Of a stretch of DNA of 64,000 nucleotides, positions 11,973 to 23,815 are shown piece after piece; position 1 is the stretch's first letter, and each line of letters starts with the position of its first letter. Origin of the DNA: Megalobrama amblycephala (lineage: Eukaryota > Chordata > Actinopteri > Cypriniformes > Xenocyprididae); assembly GCF_018812025.1 (NCBI RefSeq), contig NC_063054.1, positions 7,727,082 to 7,791,081 of the forward strand, read 5' to 3'. Below the pieces are notes generated by a model. It was given only the letters and a program-made list of their open reading frames with translations. It made no database searches and was not told where the DNA came from. The position numbers and the translations under genes are program-made.

Positions 11973-12235
11973 GTTCGAATTTTCTTTACGAGGTGGCTAA
12001 TTCGTACAAGTTCATACAACCTCATTTCGTACGAATTTATACCAATTTGTCTAAACCCCAGTGATGGGTAGGTTTAGGGGTGGGGTTAGGAGTAGGTCAT
12101 TCGTATGAATTCATACAAATTTGGCAAACTCGTAAAATACAGGTACGTAGAATTTAGCAAAAAACATACTAATTCATACGAGTGAGGTCGTATGAATTCG
12201 AACGAATTAGCCACCTCGTAAAATACGTAAGAATT
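11973..12235. mobile_element. ACGAATT palindromic MITE
   Basis: TTACGAGGTGGCTAATTCGT on the left and ACGAATTAGCCACCTCGTAA on the right form inverted arms. The centre holds GGGTAGGTTTAGGGGTGGGG. This is a compact palindromic element of a type I remember as common in cyprinid genomes. It has no coding capacity. The exact outer edges and target duplication were not resolved. Confidence 0.75.
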
Positions 12236-12625
12236 GCAGTGAGATCGGTTTGATTATACAGGAAGCAATACTACAGGTTTTTAGGCACAGTTTAGCAAGC
12301 CTTACTTCATGATTTTTAGAAGACTGGCAATATAGTGTTTTTCTATTGAATTATCACTGGTTTTATGCATTTTTACACGCGTTTGTTGTTGTTGTTTTTG
12401 TTGTTTTAACGTGGCTCTGCTGCTTTTGTTTTAGATTCATTGCCATGTCCAGCGAAGAGATTTGTTTAACGGCAATTTACTAGGAATTTATTAAGACAGA
12501 TCATTAGTTCATTATATTATTTGATTTAAATGAAAAAAGTGGAAAACATATCATCCATGATTATATTAAAATGACTTAATGCCTGGCCTTGCAGTCAAAG
12601 TTATTGATGGAAAACACTAACTTAA

Positions 12626-13107
12626 AGGTGATAGTTCACCCAAAAATGAAAATTATCCCATGATTTACTCACCCTCAAGCCATCCTAAGTGTATATATCT
12701 ATCTATCTTCTTTCAGACGAACACAATTAGAGATATATTTAAAAATATCCTGGCTCTACCACGCTTTATAATGGTACAGCTGTCTGCTGGAAGCTAGTAA
12801 TTATACTTAATAAAGTTTTAAATATAGATATTTTCCTTACAAAACCCCATTGCTTCACTTCAGAAGGCCCTTATTAACCCCCTGGAGCCGTATGGATTAT
12901 ATTTATGATGGATGGATGCATTTTTGGGGGGCTTCAAAACAGGCCCCCTGTTCACTGCCATTATAAAGCTTGGAAAAGAGCCAGGATATTTTTAAATATA
13001 TCTCCAATTGTGTTTGTCTGAAAGAAGATAGTCATATACACTTAGGATGGCTTTAGGATGAGTAAATCAATCATAGGATAATTTTCATTTTTGGGTGAAC
13101 TGTCCCT
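12626..13107. mobile_element. TTAA fold-back element (TTCACCC family)
   Basis: TTAA at 12622-12625 and 13108-13111 flank inverted ends AGTTCACCCAAAAATGAAAA and its complement, continuing inwards for well over 100 bp (TTTACTCACCCTCAAGCCAT against the complement near 13040). Both arms contain a GCTTTATAATGG-like block. No coding capacity. The right TTAA is shared with the next element. Confidence 0.9.
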
Positions 13108-13111
13108 TTAA

Positions 13112-13656
13112 AAGTGCAGTATGTAATATTGATAGCTAAAGGTTGAAATGGGTACTGCAGTCCAAATTTATAATATTGGAGAGAGTTGTTTCCCCAACCC
13201 CACCCCATCCCATCCTCTTCAGACTTGAGGCTTGCCAGATTGAGGACATGCAACAGGAATGAAAGCAATTGACAATGGAAGGCGAGGAGACTTACACACT
13301 GAAAGTTGATTTATTCACGTTTTAATACGCTTCAGTTCATGAAGATATTTAGATGGATGCCGAGGCTTTTTAGGTGGGGTAGAATCTGTAATCTCTGACC
13401 CAGTTTATTTGCTGATATGCTTTTTTCCACCAATTGGTGTCGAAATATTATTAAGTAAATTGGCAGTGGTCAAAATCACACAGACCAAAACAAAAACAGA
13501 CATTCCGACACAGAATGCACATTTCAAAGTAAAATGACTGGCTGTAGCATTGTTTTTCAGAGAAACGAGTATGTGAACTTAGCATGTTTCCTAAATATCT
13601 GCAAATATATTGTGGTATTTTTATACTTTAATAGTCAAAAATGACATACAGCAACT
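13112..13656. mobile_element. TTAA-flanked element sharing its left TTAA
   Basis: Starting right after TTAA 13108-13111, the left end reads AAGTGCAGTATGTAATATTG. The right end, before TTAA 13657-13660, reads TGACATACAGCAACT, an inverted match to GTGCAGTATGT. A pyrimidine-rich CCCCAACCCCACCCCATCCC block lies inside. No transposase. Confidence 0.75.
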
Positions 13657-13660
13657 TTAA

Positions 13661-14817
13661 GATCTTGTGGAGACTTCACATATTTTCCACAATGATTTCA
13701 GTGCTTGCATGATAAATGAAATGAGACATTTAATATGACTTTAATCCTTCACTGATATTAAAATCTCATAAAAAACAGAAGGCTTGTAGCATTAAGATAA
13801 AACTTCATATTAAAATAATAAAACATTCATCAAAACAGAAACTGAGATGAATAAATTCATGTTTTTTTAGGTTGCAGCTTCATAGTTTGGGCTTTAAATC
13901 AATTTCTTCATCCGAAATGGTTCTTCAAGGTTGTCTGATAGCAGTCCAAGTACTTTCTACATAACTATACAGCAGCAAGATAAATGTGGCTTGTGTATTG
14001 ATTCCAGAGCATTGTATCAAAGCTCTTTTGGTTTGTGAGAGAAACAACAATACAGCTTGTGTTGTGCCATCGCCTGAGGATGTTTTAAGCTTCTCTAAGC
14101 TTTAAGTTATCGATCTCTTTGGACAAGTTTGGCCTCAGAGGATCACTGGTGGGTGACTCAAGCATTTGTTTTTAGTCTTTATGAACTTACAAAAGAAACT
14201 GGAAATTGCATTGCATTGAGAATATTGTACGTTTTCTATCTGAGTTTCAAATGTCCATAGTCAGTTTCTTATTCATAGATTAGCCTTCCAGTTCCAACAC
14301 TGAAAAAAGTTTTGTACAAAGAATTTTAAATGCTGAAGAAAAAAATTAACTTTTTGCTGTTGTTTTGTCCACTGTGCTCTGGCTTAAGAGACCTCATTTT
14401 CATAACGCTGCTCATGTCATGCTCCTGCCTACAGTTTGGTTTAAATGACATCATAAAATTTAAGAGGAGAATCATGCTCATATCAATTAAAGCAATGGAT
14501 ATAAAAGCCATCTGCACCTTTCCAAGCTGTTAGTTCTTATGCATTTTAAATGACAGTCTTTTGTAAATTATGGCTTCATGAATTTTGTCCTCATTATTTT
14601 AAAAGTGAAAATAGGAGCATATGTTGAGAATACTGGAGTGGAAATTATTGATATGACAAGCCATTTGCATGCAATTTATGACATCCAATGCTGAACACAT
14701 CTTTCATTGTTAGTAAATGCAGTGCAAACCTAATGAAAATGAAAATGCTTCTATTTTGCAACTTTAGTTTATACAAATTTAAATTTAATGAAATTATTTT
14801 CATAACAAATAAATACT
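13661..14817. other. AT-rich stretch, no gene seen
   Basis: No element ends or recognisable exons. Two overlapping frames of about 65 residues at 14326-14533 occur on opposite strands and show no domain. Confidence 0.5.
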
Positions 14818-14862
14818 TTACCATTCAAATGTTTGGGGTTAGTAAACTGGTTGGTTGATTGG

Positions 14863-14942
<80 letters not shown>
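14818..14942. repeat. Truncated fold-back end followed by a (TTGA)n microsatellite
   Basis: TTACCATTCAAATGTTTGGG is the end of the palindromic element also present at 38882-39404. It breaks off at about 14848 into a TTGA tetranucleotide array of about 23 units. The array reads as an Asn-Gln-Ser-Ile repeat on the minus strand, so the 84-residue frame there is not a gene. Confidence 0.8.
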
Positions 14943-15879
14943 CTCCATGTGACCGACCTTGGGTGCAGCACATCTATCAAAGAAACATGGTCATTTTGTG
15001 TATAGCACTGTTCTGTATTCATGTGCAAGGCAAGTTTCAGCATCCTAACTGTCAAAAGATCCTCCCTGCTGCTCATCATGACAGGATCCTATGTGTATCT
15101 GACTGGCTTCGATTGGCTTAAACTCCCAAGAAACAAAAGGATGCAGCTACAGCAAGAAGAAGAGAACCTAAACAAAATGTGCTGCAGTGATTTTTTTTGA
15201 CATGTCAAGTCATATAGGGACAAGGCACTTTTTCCACAATAGCACGAATTTGATTTTGTGTCCAACTGAGTTTTAAAGAGAGAAAGATCTGATGTTGTAC
15301 ACTGGAGAACATCTGCATCAAATAAATATATAGAAAAAAACAGTTAGGACTTTAATTATGGCTACATTTCAATTCTAACAAACAGTCTCCACCACTGAAA
15401 ATATTGTAGAAAGGAAAGAAAGACTGAAAAACAACAGTATCCTCCACTGTACTGTATACTGGGGCTTTAGATTTAAGCCTGGAGGAGCCTTACAGGGCCT
15501 TACATCAATGGACTGACAGGAAAGGAAATACATAAAACAAACATATGCACCAAAGTAAATTCAAAGTCCTTTTGAATATAAAAATACATTCTTGAACTGA
15601 TCCTAAAAAAATGAAATGACAGAATGCCTTACAGTAAAGCACTGAAAATGTGATATAGGACTGAAACATATGAAACTTTATGTTGACTATAGGTAAATAT
15701 CGAAATGAAATGAAATGGTGGCTTTTACATTATCGTTCAGTGAAGCAGAAAATAGGAAAGCTGCCTCGTAAGGCAGCACAGGTTTACTAGAGCAGAAACT
15801 AAAGTTTCCAAGGAACCACCAACATGGCTATTAATAAATAAATGCAGGTTACAGTGATAATCCAGTAAATGGCAACAAG
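14943..15879. other. Unannotated stretch, no gene seen
   Basis: No recognised transposon ends or coding motifs. The last eight bases, GCAACAAG at 15872-15879, are the left target duplication of the hAT element that follows. Confidence 0.5.
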
Positions 15880-17036
15880 TAGGGGTGTAACGATACGCTC
15901 AGGTCACGATACGATACGTATCTCGATACGGAGTTCACGATACGATACGTATCACGATATTTTGAACAAAATGAAACTGAAATTCAAACAAGATTTATTA
16001 AAAAAAACATGAACAAATTTCAATAATTTTCCTTGTTGTACATACAAGATCACATTTCAATAAAATAAATAAATATAAAATTTTAATAAAAACCTTCTGT
16101 ATTCAAATTAACAGTTGAATAGGGCTGTCTGTCACTGAAAAAAAATGTTACATTTAACATGAACTTAGAATTATGAATAGGGGCCGTTCACATATCGCGT
16201 CTAAAAACGCGTGGAAGGCGCGGCCGCACCGCTTCTCCTTTCCAAAGCGCTTGCGCTCCCGTGGCGTCGGTCGTTGCTATGCAACCATGAACTGAGCTCT
16301 CCAAGAGGATCAGGATGTTTCTGCAAAGGATAAATGATTTCTAGCCCTTGCATTAGTTTTACGACGAGATATATTGATGGAGATAAGATATAAAAAACAC
16401 CATGTGCAGCTATGATCAGCTGTTCGGCTGAGCTTTTGATGTTTTGTTACGGAAAGGCCATAGCTGATCGGTTGATTCTTGTCACACGACCTGCGGTGCG
16501 CTTGCGGCATTCTGAGAAGTTGAGAATTGCATGCGCGTCGCGACCGCGTTGATCCCATTATGAGCGCGCCTGCCGCGCGGCTACATTTGAAAATAATAAC
16601 TGACTTGCACGCGGAAAAGACGCAATATGTGAACGGCCCCACAGAACTTCTTAAAGCAAAGCATCGCAAGCGTCTTTTGCTTTTCTGTGAGCACAGCTGG
16701 TGCTGTGCACTGCGGTGAAAGAAAGCCACGACTTTTCTCACGCGACCATGCAAGAGACTGACATGAGAAACGTTTAAACCTGCTTGCAAGATTCAATGTG
16801 TGCCCGAAACACTTACTGAACTAGAGAGCTGATTGAGACACACCATCTACGATAAATCGTTACACCCCTAATACTTATAGTAATTTAAAAATGTGGTAGC
16901 ATTGGATCTGGACAGGAAGGATAACTCTGGGAGTTGGAAGGGGTGTGTCGCGATTCTGCCTTCTCACATCGCGATACAGGTTCGTGGACCTGCGTATCGC
17001 GATTTCGGTTTCATATCGCATATCGTTACAGCCCTA
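15880..17036. mobile_element. Non-autonomous hAT element with perfect 8-bp duplication
   Basis: GCAACAAG occurs at 15872-15879 and again at 17037-17044. Between them lie inverted ends TAGGGGTGTAACGATACG and CATATCGTTACAGCCCTA. Subterminal CGATACGTATC repeats on the left and TATCGCGAT repeats on the right fit the hAT pattern. The 159-residue minus frame at 16310-16789 shows no hAT dimerisation or RNase H motif. An extra inverted end sits inside at 16856-16870. Confidence 0.9.
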
Positions 17037-17548
17037 GCAACAAGGGACTGTCTTTATGAGTGAGTCATTGAATCATTCATTCACCTTAATTGTTAAAGTC
17101 TCCTTGATTCATTTCGGAACAAAAGAATTTATTGGCTGCATACGAAATCACATACTTCCCTACTATACAGTAGGCGAAAAACAGTATGTGACAAAAGAAG
17201 TAAGTCCAAATTCACAGTATTTCTTAAAGGGTTAGTTCACCCAAAAATGAAATTTATGTCATTAATTACTCACCCTCATGTCGTTCCAAGACCTTCGTTC
17301 ATCTTCGGGAACACAAATTAAGATATTTTTGATGGAATCCAAGAGGTTTTTATCCTCAATAGAAAGCAACGAAATTACCATATTCAAGGTCTAGAAAAGT
17401 AGTAAAAACAGTGTTAAAATAGTTCACATGACTACAGTGGTTCAACCTAAATGTTATGAAGCAACGAGAATACTTTTTGTGTGCAAAAAAAAACAAAAAT
17501 AACGACTTTATTCGACAAATTTGTCTCTCCCATGTCAATCTCATACAC

Positions 17549-18889
17549 CATGCAACGTCAACTGGCGGCCCGCGGGCCAAATCCGGCCCGCCAGAGATTT
17601 CCATCCGGCCCCCAGAATAATACTGAATTCAGGAATAGCCTTGTAAGAGGAAAAAGTTTAGGGCTGGTCCGAATACCATTTTTTGATGAACATCGACTAT
17701 TCGAAGCTTCGGAGAGAGGGGCTGAACATATTTTTCTCTCTAATAAAGGCAGGAATCTGTGTCTGTATATCCGTTTGCATTTTTATTATTTCGAGAACCG
17801 TTCATCCAATCGACTTCACAGGGGAGTGCAGTGTCGCATTTGGTGCAATATAGATGGACACGCGAGACGCGACACATTCAGAATTAATAAACTTTTAGTA
17901 AACTACAGTTAGAGCAGCGCGAGCGGGAAGCGGCGCACCTCACGCGGGCAGGGCTTATGCTCCGAGAACGGACACTGCACTAGTGATATAAAACGCACAC
18001 ACACAGGTCTGTTAAATTAAGCAATACTTTTAAGGTAGTCTAATAATTTTCTGACTAACAAATTGACACAGAAATTTAAACAAAGAAAAACGAAATTAAG
18101 TTAAATTAAAACGAGATTAATTTAGATTGATAATAACGGGTAAAAATGCTAATACATTTTGTCTATTATTCTATTTTCCACAATGTCAAAGCAACAAAAC
18201 ACAAGCTCAGACATGCACAAACTCCGCTGTTCTGCGCTCTAGCCAGAGAACACTCCCGTTGCTGGAACACGCGTCGGTTCTATTTCTAGCATGCACGCGT
18301 TTTCTGCGTGGCTCGAGCGCGCCTGAGACGCGTGTCTCAGTGTGCAAACTCCAACCTGTTAAATATGGGAGCCGAAATAAAAACGGACACGCCACGCAGC
18401 TGAGTCGCTCACGCAGCCAGTGTGTCGCCGGCCTTATTCAAGGGGAATGAGAACCGTTTTTTATTTTTAATCTAACGAAACAAAAAGCCTTCTGAAAAGT
18501 AGCTTGTGCCATAGCCTGCCTTCAGTCAAGAATGACGATAAACGCGTTCTCTCATTGAACATCTTTTATTGTTTCACGTGCTCATTTTTTCACAAATGTC
18601 AAAATTTTCCTTGCCTGGGATTTGCGCACAATTGCGTGACAGTGATGGACAGCTTGAAAGCCTCACAAATATGAAGCCTAAAATATCGCTATCGCCCCCT
18701 GGTGGCTTGCTGCAGTACAGGTAATATGTAAAAAATAACATAAATTTGGAATTAGAATTAGTATATCAAATAATAACATACAGTATTAGGATACAATTCG
18801 AATTTTATTTTATATTACGAGTATCTGGCCCTTACAGAGTCTGCAGTGAAAAATTCTGGCCCTTGGACAAATATAGTTGATGACCCCTG
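17549..18889. mobile_element. hAT element inside the fold-back
   Basis: TCATACAC lies at 17541-17548 and 18890-18897. The right end, read inverted, is CAGGGGTCATCAACTATATT. The left end CATGCAACGTCAACT is a decayed form of it, followed by GGCGGCCCGCGGGCCAAATC. A segment at about 17660 (AGGGCTGGTCCGAATACCAT) resembles the end of another hAT family and may be a nested fragment. Frames at 17481-17912 and 18127-18450 have no recognisable motif. Confidence 0.85.
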
Positions 18890-19088
18890 TCATACACAGT
18901 TGACGTAGTGAACGCAGTTCAGCGCTTCTGTGTTTACGTCCGAACGCAGCACAGTATTGGCCAGCTCCTGTGTCACGATCACACGCATGCGTCGTGCTGG
19001 TCGTTATTTTTGTTTTGTTTTTGTGCACAAAAATTTCATGTCGCTTCATAATATTAAAGTTGAACTGTAGTCACACGGACTATTTTAA

Positions 19089-19851
19089 CCCTTAAATGCA
19101 TGACTGTTTCGCCAATCATTCTTACATATTCAGGTCTTTATCGACCCGGATCTATATCTAACACGGAAGGATCTCTACCTGTCGTGATAATATAAAACTC
19201 CTCTGATATTAGAGTAACAATTACAGAAGAATAAAATAAAGCATATTTTGTTACCTTTTGGAGCTTGAAAGGGCTCCGTTTGAGTAGATGTTTTATGCCA
19301 TCATCTCTGTCCTCGTCAGAGCTCATTTCCCAGTAAATTCAGCAAATAATGGGCTATTTTTATGTTTGAGGTCATGAATATGAGCCCATTCTTCACCAGA
19401 TTCATCCAGCAACAGTTACAGTCATATTTGATTGCGTTCAGTACTTGCTCTGCAGTAAATCGCTGAGCCATTTCATGTTTTTCTTAGTCTTTCGTTTTCT
19501 GTCTAAATGAGTCGTCACTTCAGCATTGTGTATCAGACATTGCCACCTTGTGGAATAAAGGTGAATTGCACTTATTCCGTCATCTAAGATTCAATTATTG
19601 TTGTGCAGAAAAAATATATGTACACTTATACACACCTCGGGTCGTTTGCGACCCTATACAATTTTTACAAAAAATGAATACAAAAACAGGCATTCTTTTA
19701 TAATTTTATGATATTTTTCTTGTTATATTCTTTATAATGAATTGATTGAGGAATACCAAAAAGGCTGATGTCTAACTTTAAAAAATGAATGAGGAGGAGG
19801 GTAGTGAATGATGTCCCGGGTCACTAAAGACCCGAGGTATGCATTTAAGGG
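19089..19851. mobile_element. piggyBac-type non-autonomous element
   Basis: TTAA at 19085-19088 and 19852-19855 flank inverted ends CCCTTAAATGCATG and ATGCATTTAAGGG. TTAA followed by CCCT/CCYT is the signature of piggyBac ends. A subterminal motif CCCGAGG or CCTCGGGTC and further GACCCG repeats occur inside. A 62-residue minus frame (19138-19326) begins MSSDEDRDD, like some piggyBac transposase N-termini, but nothing after it is diagnostic. Confidence 0.85.
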
Positions 19852-20057
19852 TTAACAATGTTTTTACTACTTTTCTGGACCTTGAATGTGGAAATTTTGT
19901 TGCTTTCTATTGAGGATTAAAAAAAAAACTCTTGGATTTCATCAAAAATATCTTAATTTGTTTTCCAAAGATGAACGAAGGTCTTACGGGTTTGGAACGA
20001 CATGAGGGTGAATACTTAATGACAGAAATGTAATTTATTGGTGAACTAACCCTTTAA

Positions 20058-21309
20058 AAGAGTAGGCAAAAAGTAGCCAGATGACCTACTTCTTTGGGAG
20101 AGGATTTATGAATGTCAGTGACGCGGCGCAACTGACGCTGGTAGGTCACGTTATAAGGGCAACATGGTGAATGTAGTAAGTCCAGATTACATTCATACCA
20201 CGCACATTCATATTATGAACATACTGTAGTATCTGAGGAACGACAGACAAGGGAGGCTTCGTTCTGATCTGTTTTAATCGGAACGCAGAACAACTGCAAC
20301 ACACCCGCATCAGACTAACTAACTCTCTCTCCGCCTCTCTTCCGGGCTCATTAACTTCCTGCCTTAACCCTAGAACTGCGGTGCAAAATAATAAACAGCA
20401 ATTTCAAAAACAATTACAAAGATTCTGTGTGCTACAATACTTTTTTAGCCATCGCAAAGTAATTACTTATTTAAAATAAGTACCCCAATAGAGTTTGTGC
20501 AGCCACTGTTTTTATAAATGAGTCATTGAATCATTTACTCACTACTGTGTGTTGTTCGTTGTTGCAAGTGGTTATGCTGTGGCCAAGGCCTAAAAGAGTA
20601 GGCCTAATGTTGTGTCTAAAATGTATGTTATTCAATATTAACTTCTATTTACTGAACTGTTGTTTAAAAGCATCACATTCATGATCATGCTGTAATTGCA
20701 TAGACAGTGAATGTATGTTTTAATTTCAATAAAACAACAAATAATAGGGACATGCAAATTAGCTGATATTTTGTTTAAAAAATCCTATTTATTAATCTTC
20801 TTATTTTAATTGATGAAGTTCAGTATCATGTGAATTATAATGAAGTCATGGGGGCACACACAGCATGCATGGCAGCGTTTCCTGAGAATAACCCAGTGCT
20901 GAGAGTCTATAGTGATTGACAGTGATCTTGGTCTCCTGTAATGAGCCACACTGGGAAGCTGGGTATGCGAGTTTCCTCTCTGAAGGATCCCAGTGAGGGT
21001 TTGTGTGTCTATGGGAGCAAATGAAGTAAAGCAGCCACAGGCAGAGTCACACTTCTTCAGCTGCTCAATCTCTCCACATTATCCTCCAATAATCCTCAAT
21101 TCCCATCTCATCACTGGTCGGAGACCTGACCCCCTTACGGATCTCTGTACCTCACTCACAGACAAACCTTAGAGGATTGCTGGATGCTTGCAATTGATAG
21201 TTAAATTTCAAACCAAGAAATTTAGTGCACTTCTCTAGAATTCTCTACAGTTATAAATGATCAAAAGTAGGAATTCAGATGGGAAACCAGTGAGTTCAAG
21301 GAGAAAATT
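20058..21309. other. Unannotated stretch, no gene seen
   Basis: No gene recognised. At 20850-21180 the sequence is of mixed composition without repeat ends (CCCAGTGCTGAGAGTCTATA, AAGCTGGGTATGCGAGTTTC); it may be unique. The last nine bases are the left target duplication of the next element. Confidence 0.4.
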
Positions 21310-22409
21310 TAGCCTGGATGCCAGCCGAATTTAGCCCCGCCCACAACATTTTGAGGTTCGGGGAGTTCGGTCTGGACTCGATCCATAGAGGAGTAATTAT
21401 GCCCGAACAGAAACTGTTCGGACCAATCACATTGTCAGGGCGATGATTGACAGATTATCACCAGAAACGTAATCAGCCACGTCATCAAAGAGCGCTTGGG
21501 GAGTTTGATTGACAAGCGATCTAACCAATCAGAACGCCGCATCCGCCATTTTGTCCGACAAAGCAGTCAGGAGTTAGAAGATTAACCTCGGTGGAGTTAA
21601 ACTTAAAAAATTGTGCATATTGACGTTCTTTCCGCGTTTGAAACAACATTCATTCTCATGTTCATTTCATGTTTATTTGATGCTATAAATGGACTAGTAG
21701 GAAGAGATGATTGGTTAACGAGCCTCTTGAGCTGAGGCGCTACAGCAATCTGTCACGATCATGGTCACAACCCATTAAAGAGCCACAAAACGGTTTTTAT
21801 TGTTTGAATTTTTTTTAATAACTACACAGTTTGAAAGCTGGGACTTTGTTTAATATCATAAGTAACCTGCTCTGTCTCGTCTGTCGATGTGTTGTCAGTT
21901 TCCTCTTTGCTCCGCGATGTATTTTCCACTCTGTGTGGCGTGACAGCGCCTACGGCTTGTCGGACAAAGCAACAGTAACTAAGGGGGGCGGGTCTTTGCG
22001 AAAGGTCAATTAGTTTACAACAATGATGGCTGTTGAAGAACTGAGATGTGTAGATTGCGCCATCGCGTCCGTTATAGAAGATATCGACAGCGCATTAATT
22101 TTAAAAAAGGAACAGAGGACCTGCGATTCAAGGCATTTGTCGATGGGAAAGATGTCTTTGCCTGTCCTTCCTACGGGATTCGGCAAAAGTTTGATTTATC
22201 AGCTGGCCCCGATGGTCGCTAAGAAGAGTTCTGTTGACAACTATGCGTCGCTCAACATACGTCACTTACTCTGTAGCTCTGATTGGTTGTAGGTCTATCC
22301 AATTGAGGTCTTTCCTGGATCAGTTGAAATACGCCCCCATAATCAAAGCCCAATGGAGCAGTATCAGACTCATATTCAAACTAGAATTGAGTATGACCAC
22401 GTCAGGCTA
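21310..22409 (+). mobile_element. DNA transposon with 9-bp target duplication, carrying helicase sequence
   Basis: GAGAAAATT at 21301-21309 is repeated exactly at 22410-22418. The termini are TAGCCTGGATGCCAG and CACGTCAGGCTA, so the strict inverted end is only 7 bp (TAGCCTG). A 9-bp duplication is typical of Mutator-like elements, although other superfamilies cannot be excluded. The element has GC-rich, CpG-containing sequence unlike its flanks, and includes the first part of a helicase gene at 22023-22292. No transposase is seen. Confidence 0.75.
22023..22292 (+). pseudogene. RecQ-like helicase N-terminal fragment
   Basis: The frame starts with tandem ATG codons, reads IEDIDSALILKKEQRT, and later LPTGFGKSLIYQLAPMVAKK. 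The second block is helicase motif I (Walker A), as in RecQ-type DNA helicases (usual form LPTGGGKSLCYQLPA). Between them the expected block FVDGKDVFAC lies in another frame (22135-22166), so two compensating frameshifts separate the parts. After the Walker A block the match ends at about 22225. Motifs Ia to VI are missing, so this is only the first 60-70 codons and cannot be active. It sits inside the element at 21310-22409, as captured or element-borne sequence. Confidence 0.75.
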
Positions 22410-22418
22410 GAGAAAATT

Positions 22419-22945
22419 ATCACCGCAACCAAGAAACACCAACATTTTCAGGCAAATGTAAAACATAAAAAGTTTTTAATGTCTACACACATTACACAAA
22501 AAAAAAAAAAAAAAAAAAAAAATCAATGAGAACCTTTAAATTAGTAATAAATAAACACATTTATACTATATGTTGTTTTACAAAATTTGTTTTGTTCTCT
22601 ATTTCAATCTGGTATTAGATGCATTTTTGGTGCAAGTGGTCAGCTGAGATGCTATGCTGTTTGATACTTGGAAACTGACACGATTTTCAAATCTGTCTAC
22701 TGTCACTTCTTGTGTTCAGATTTCAATGAGAGCCTCCTTACTTATTTTGTCACACCTTACATCTCTTTCACAGTAATGCCGCAACCAACACAAAAATATG
22801 AATCCAAACCCATGTTGCGCAAAGTTTGAATACCAAAAATCACCAAAAATGCATCTTAGTACCAGGTGAAAACAGGTCCTGAACTGGGGTTCACAATGAA
22901 AATTCAGGGATTTTGTAAGATCATAGTAGAAATGCCAATGCCAAA
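22419..22945. other. AT-rich stretch with poly(A) run
   Basis: An A-run lies at about 22496-22521. No gene or element end is seen. Confidence 0.5.
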
Positions 22946-22949
22946 TTAA

Positions 22950-23815
22950 AGCTGCAGTCTGCATCTTTTTTTTTTTTTTTTTTTTTTTGGTTAAAAATGA
23001 TTCAAAATCAATTATTGAGCAAGTACATCACCAGCCAGTGTGTTCAAAACTATCTCCTTACCTTAGCCCAATTCAAAGCGGTAAGCTTGTAATAATGTTT
23101 CCTAATCCGGATGGTACTGGTGGGTTACCACGGGAAATTCAAGCATGCAGTCGTTCGTCTTTGTGTCATTACGTCATGTCTGTTTACATAAAGAAGGAGT
23201 CCCAGCTAGTAGACTATTAAGGCATGTGGAGGATGCTACAGGCGGCAGATCATTTATAGCCTTCATCATTTTGATGGCGGATTGTAGTCCAGAAATGTCC
23301 AAATGACAATCATCAGTGACAACTGGAGATTCACCCGTAGTCAAAAGCAAAAGACAGGTAACTACAGGTACAGGTAACGCTAATACACACTAAATACACT
23401 ATTGTAATGCTGATGTGTTTAACATTAACAATTTGAGAACAAAGTATAAAAATAATACTAATTTGCACGGTTTGACGTGATCCAAGCTAAGCAATCGTTA
23501 GATTTAATCATTGGCAGCACGATTTATTGCTTCTTTTCTCAGTTGGTCAGAACAAAAGTGGCAGACATGTTACTTCTTCAGATGACATTTTCCGGTGAAA
23601 ATTATTATTTTGGTTATACTTCCAAGACGTAGAATCTGTGATTCTCAAGGACAGTATCCACACATGTGGTGACTGACAGTAAACCACAAAAAAAAACTGA
23701 TTCATCCACGCTGAGGAGCCGTGCCGATGCACAACCCACATAAAGATATTTCTGCAAATACCTGCAATTGCAGGTTTTAAACAGAGATGGCGACAAAGAG
23801 GCAAAACTTCTGTCT
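22950..23815. mobile_element. TTAA-flanked element, left end only
   Basis: TTAA 22946-22949 is followed by AGCTGCAGTCTGCATC, a T-run and CCAGCCAGTGTGTTCAAAAC. I recall this sequence as a dispersed cyprinid repeat. The matching right end was not found before the next element begins near 23825, so it is truncated or rearranged. The 77-residue plus frame at 22987-23220 has no recognisable domain. Confidence 0.45.

Larger units (their letters stand above)
17228..20053. mobile_element. TTAA fold-back element split by two later insertions
   Basis: TTAA at 17224-17227 and 20054-20057 bracket inverted arms. The left arm starts AGGGTTAGTTCACCCAAAAA; the right arm ends GGTGAACTAACCCT. Matching inner blocks (ACCTTCGTTCATCTTCGGGA against AAGATGAACGAAGGTC, then CAACGAAATTACCATATTCA against its complement at 19890-19910) show arms of about 300 bp. 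The right arm is broken by the element at 19089-19851, and the centre by the hAT at 17549-18889. Without them it would be about 700 bp. Confidence 0.88.

Noticed and set aside
14825..15079. 84-residue minus frame with an Asn-Gln-Ser-Ile repeat
   Set aside because: Translation of the TTGA microsatellite.
16310..16789. 159-residue minus frame as a hAT transposase
   Set aside because: No hAT zinc finger, RNase H or dimerisation motif; it lies in a short non-autonomous element and is compatible with chance in GC-rich sequence.
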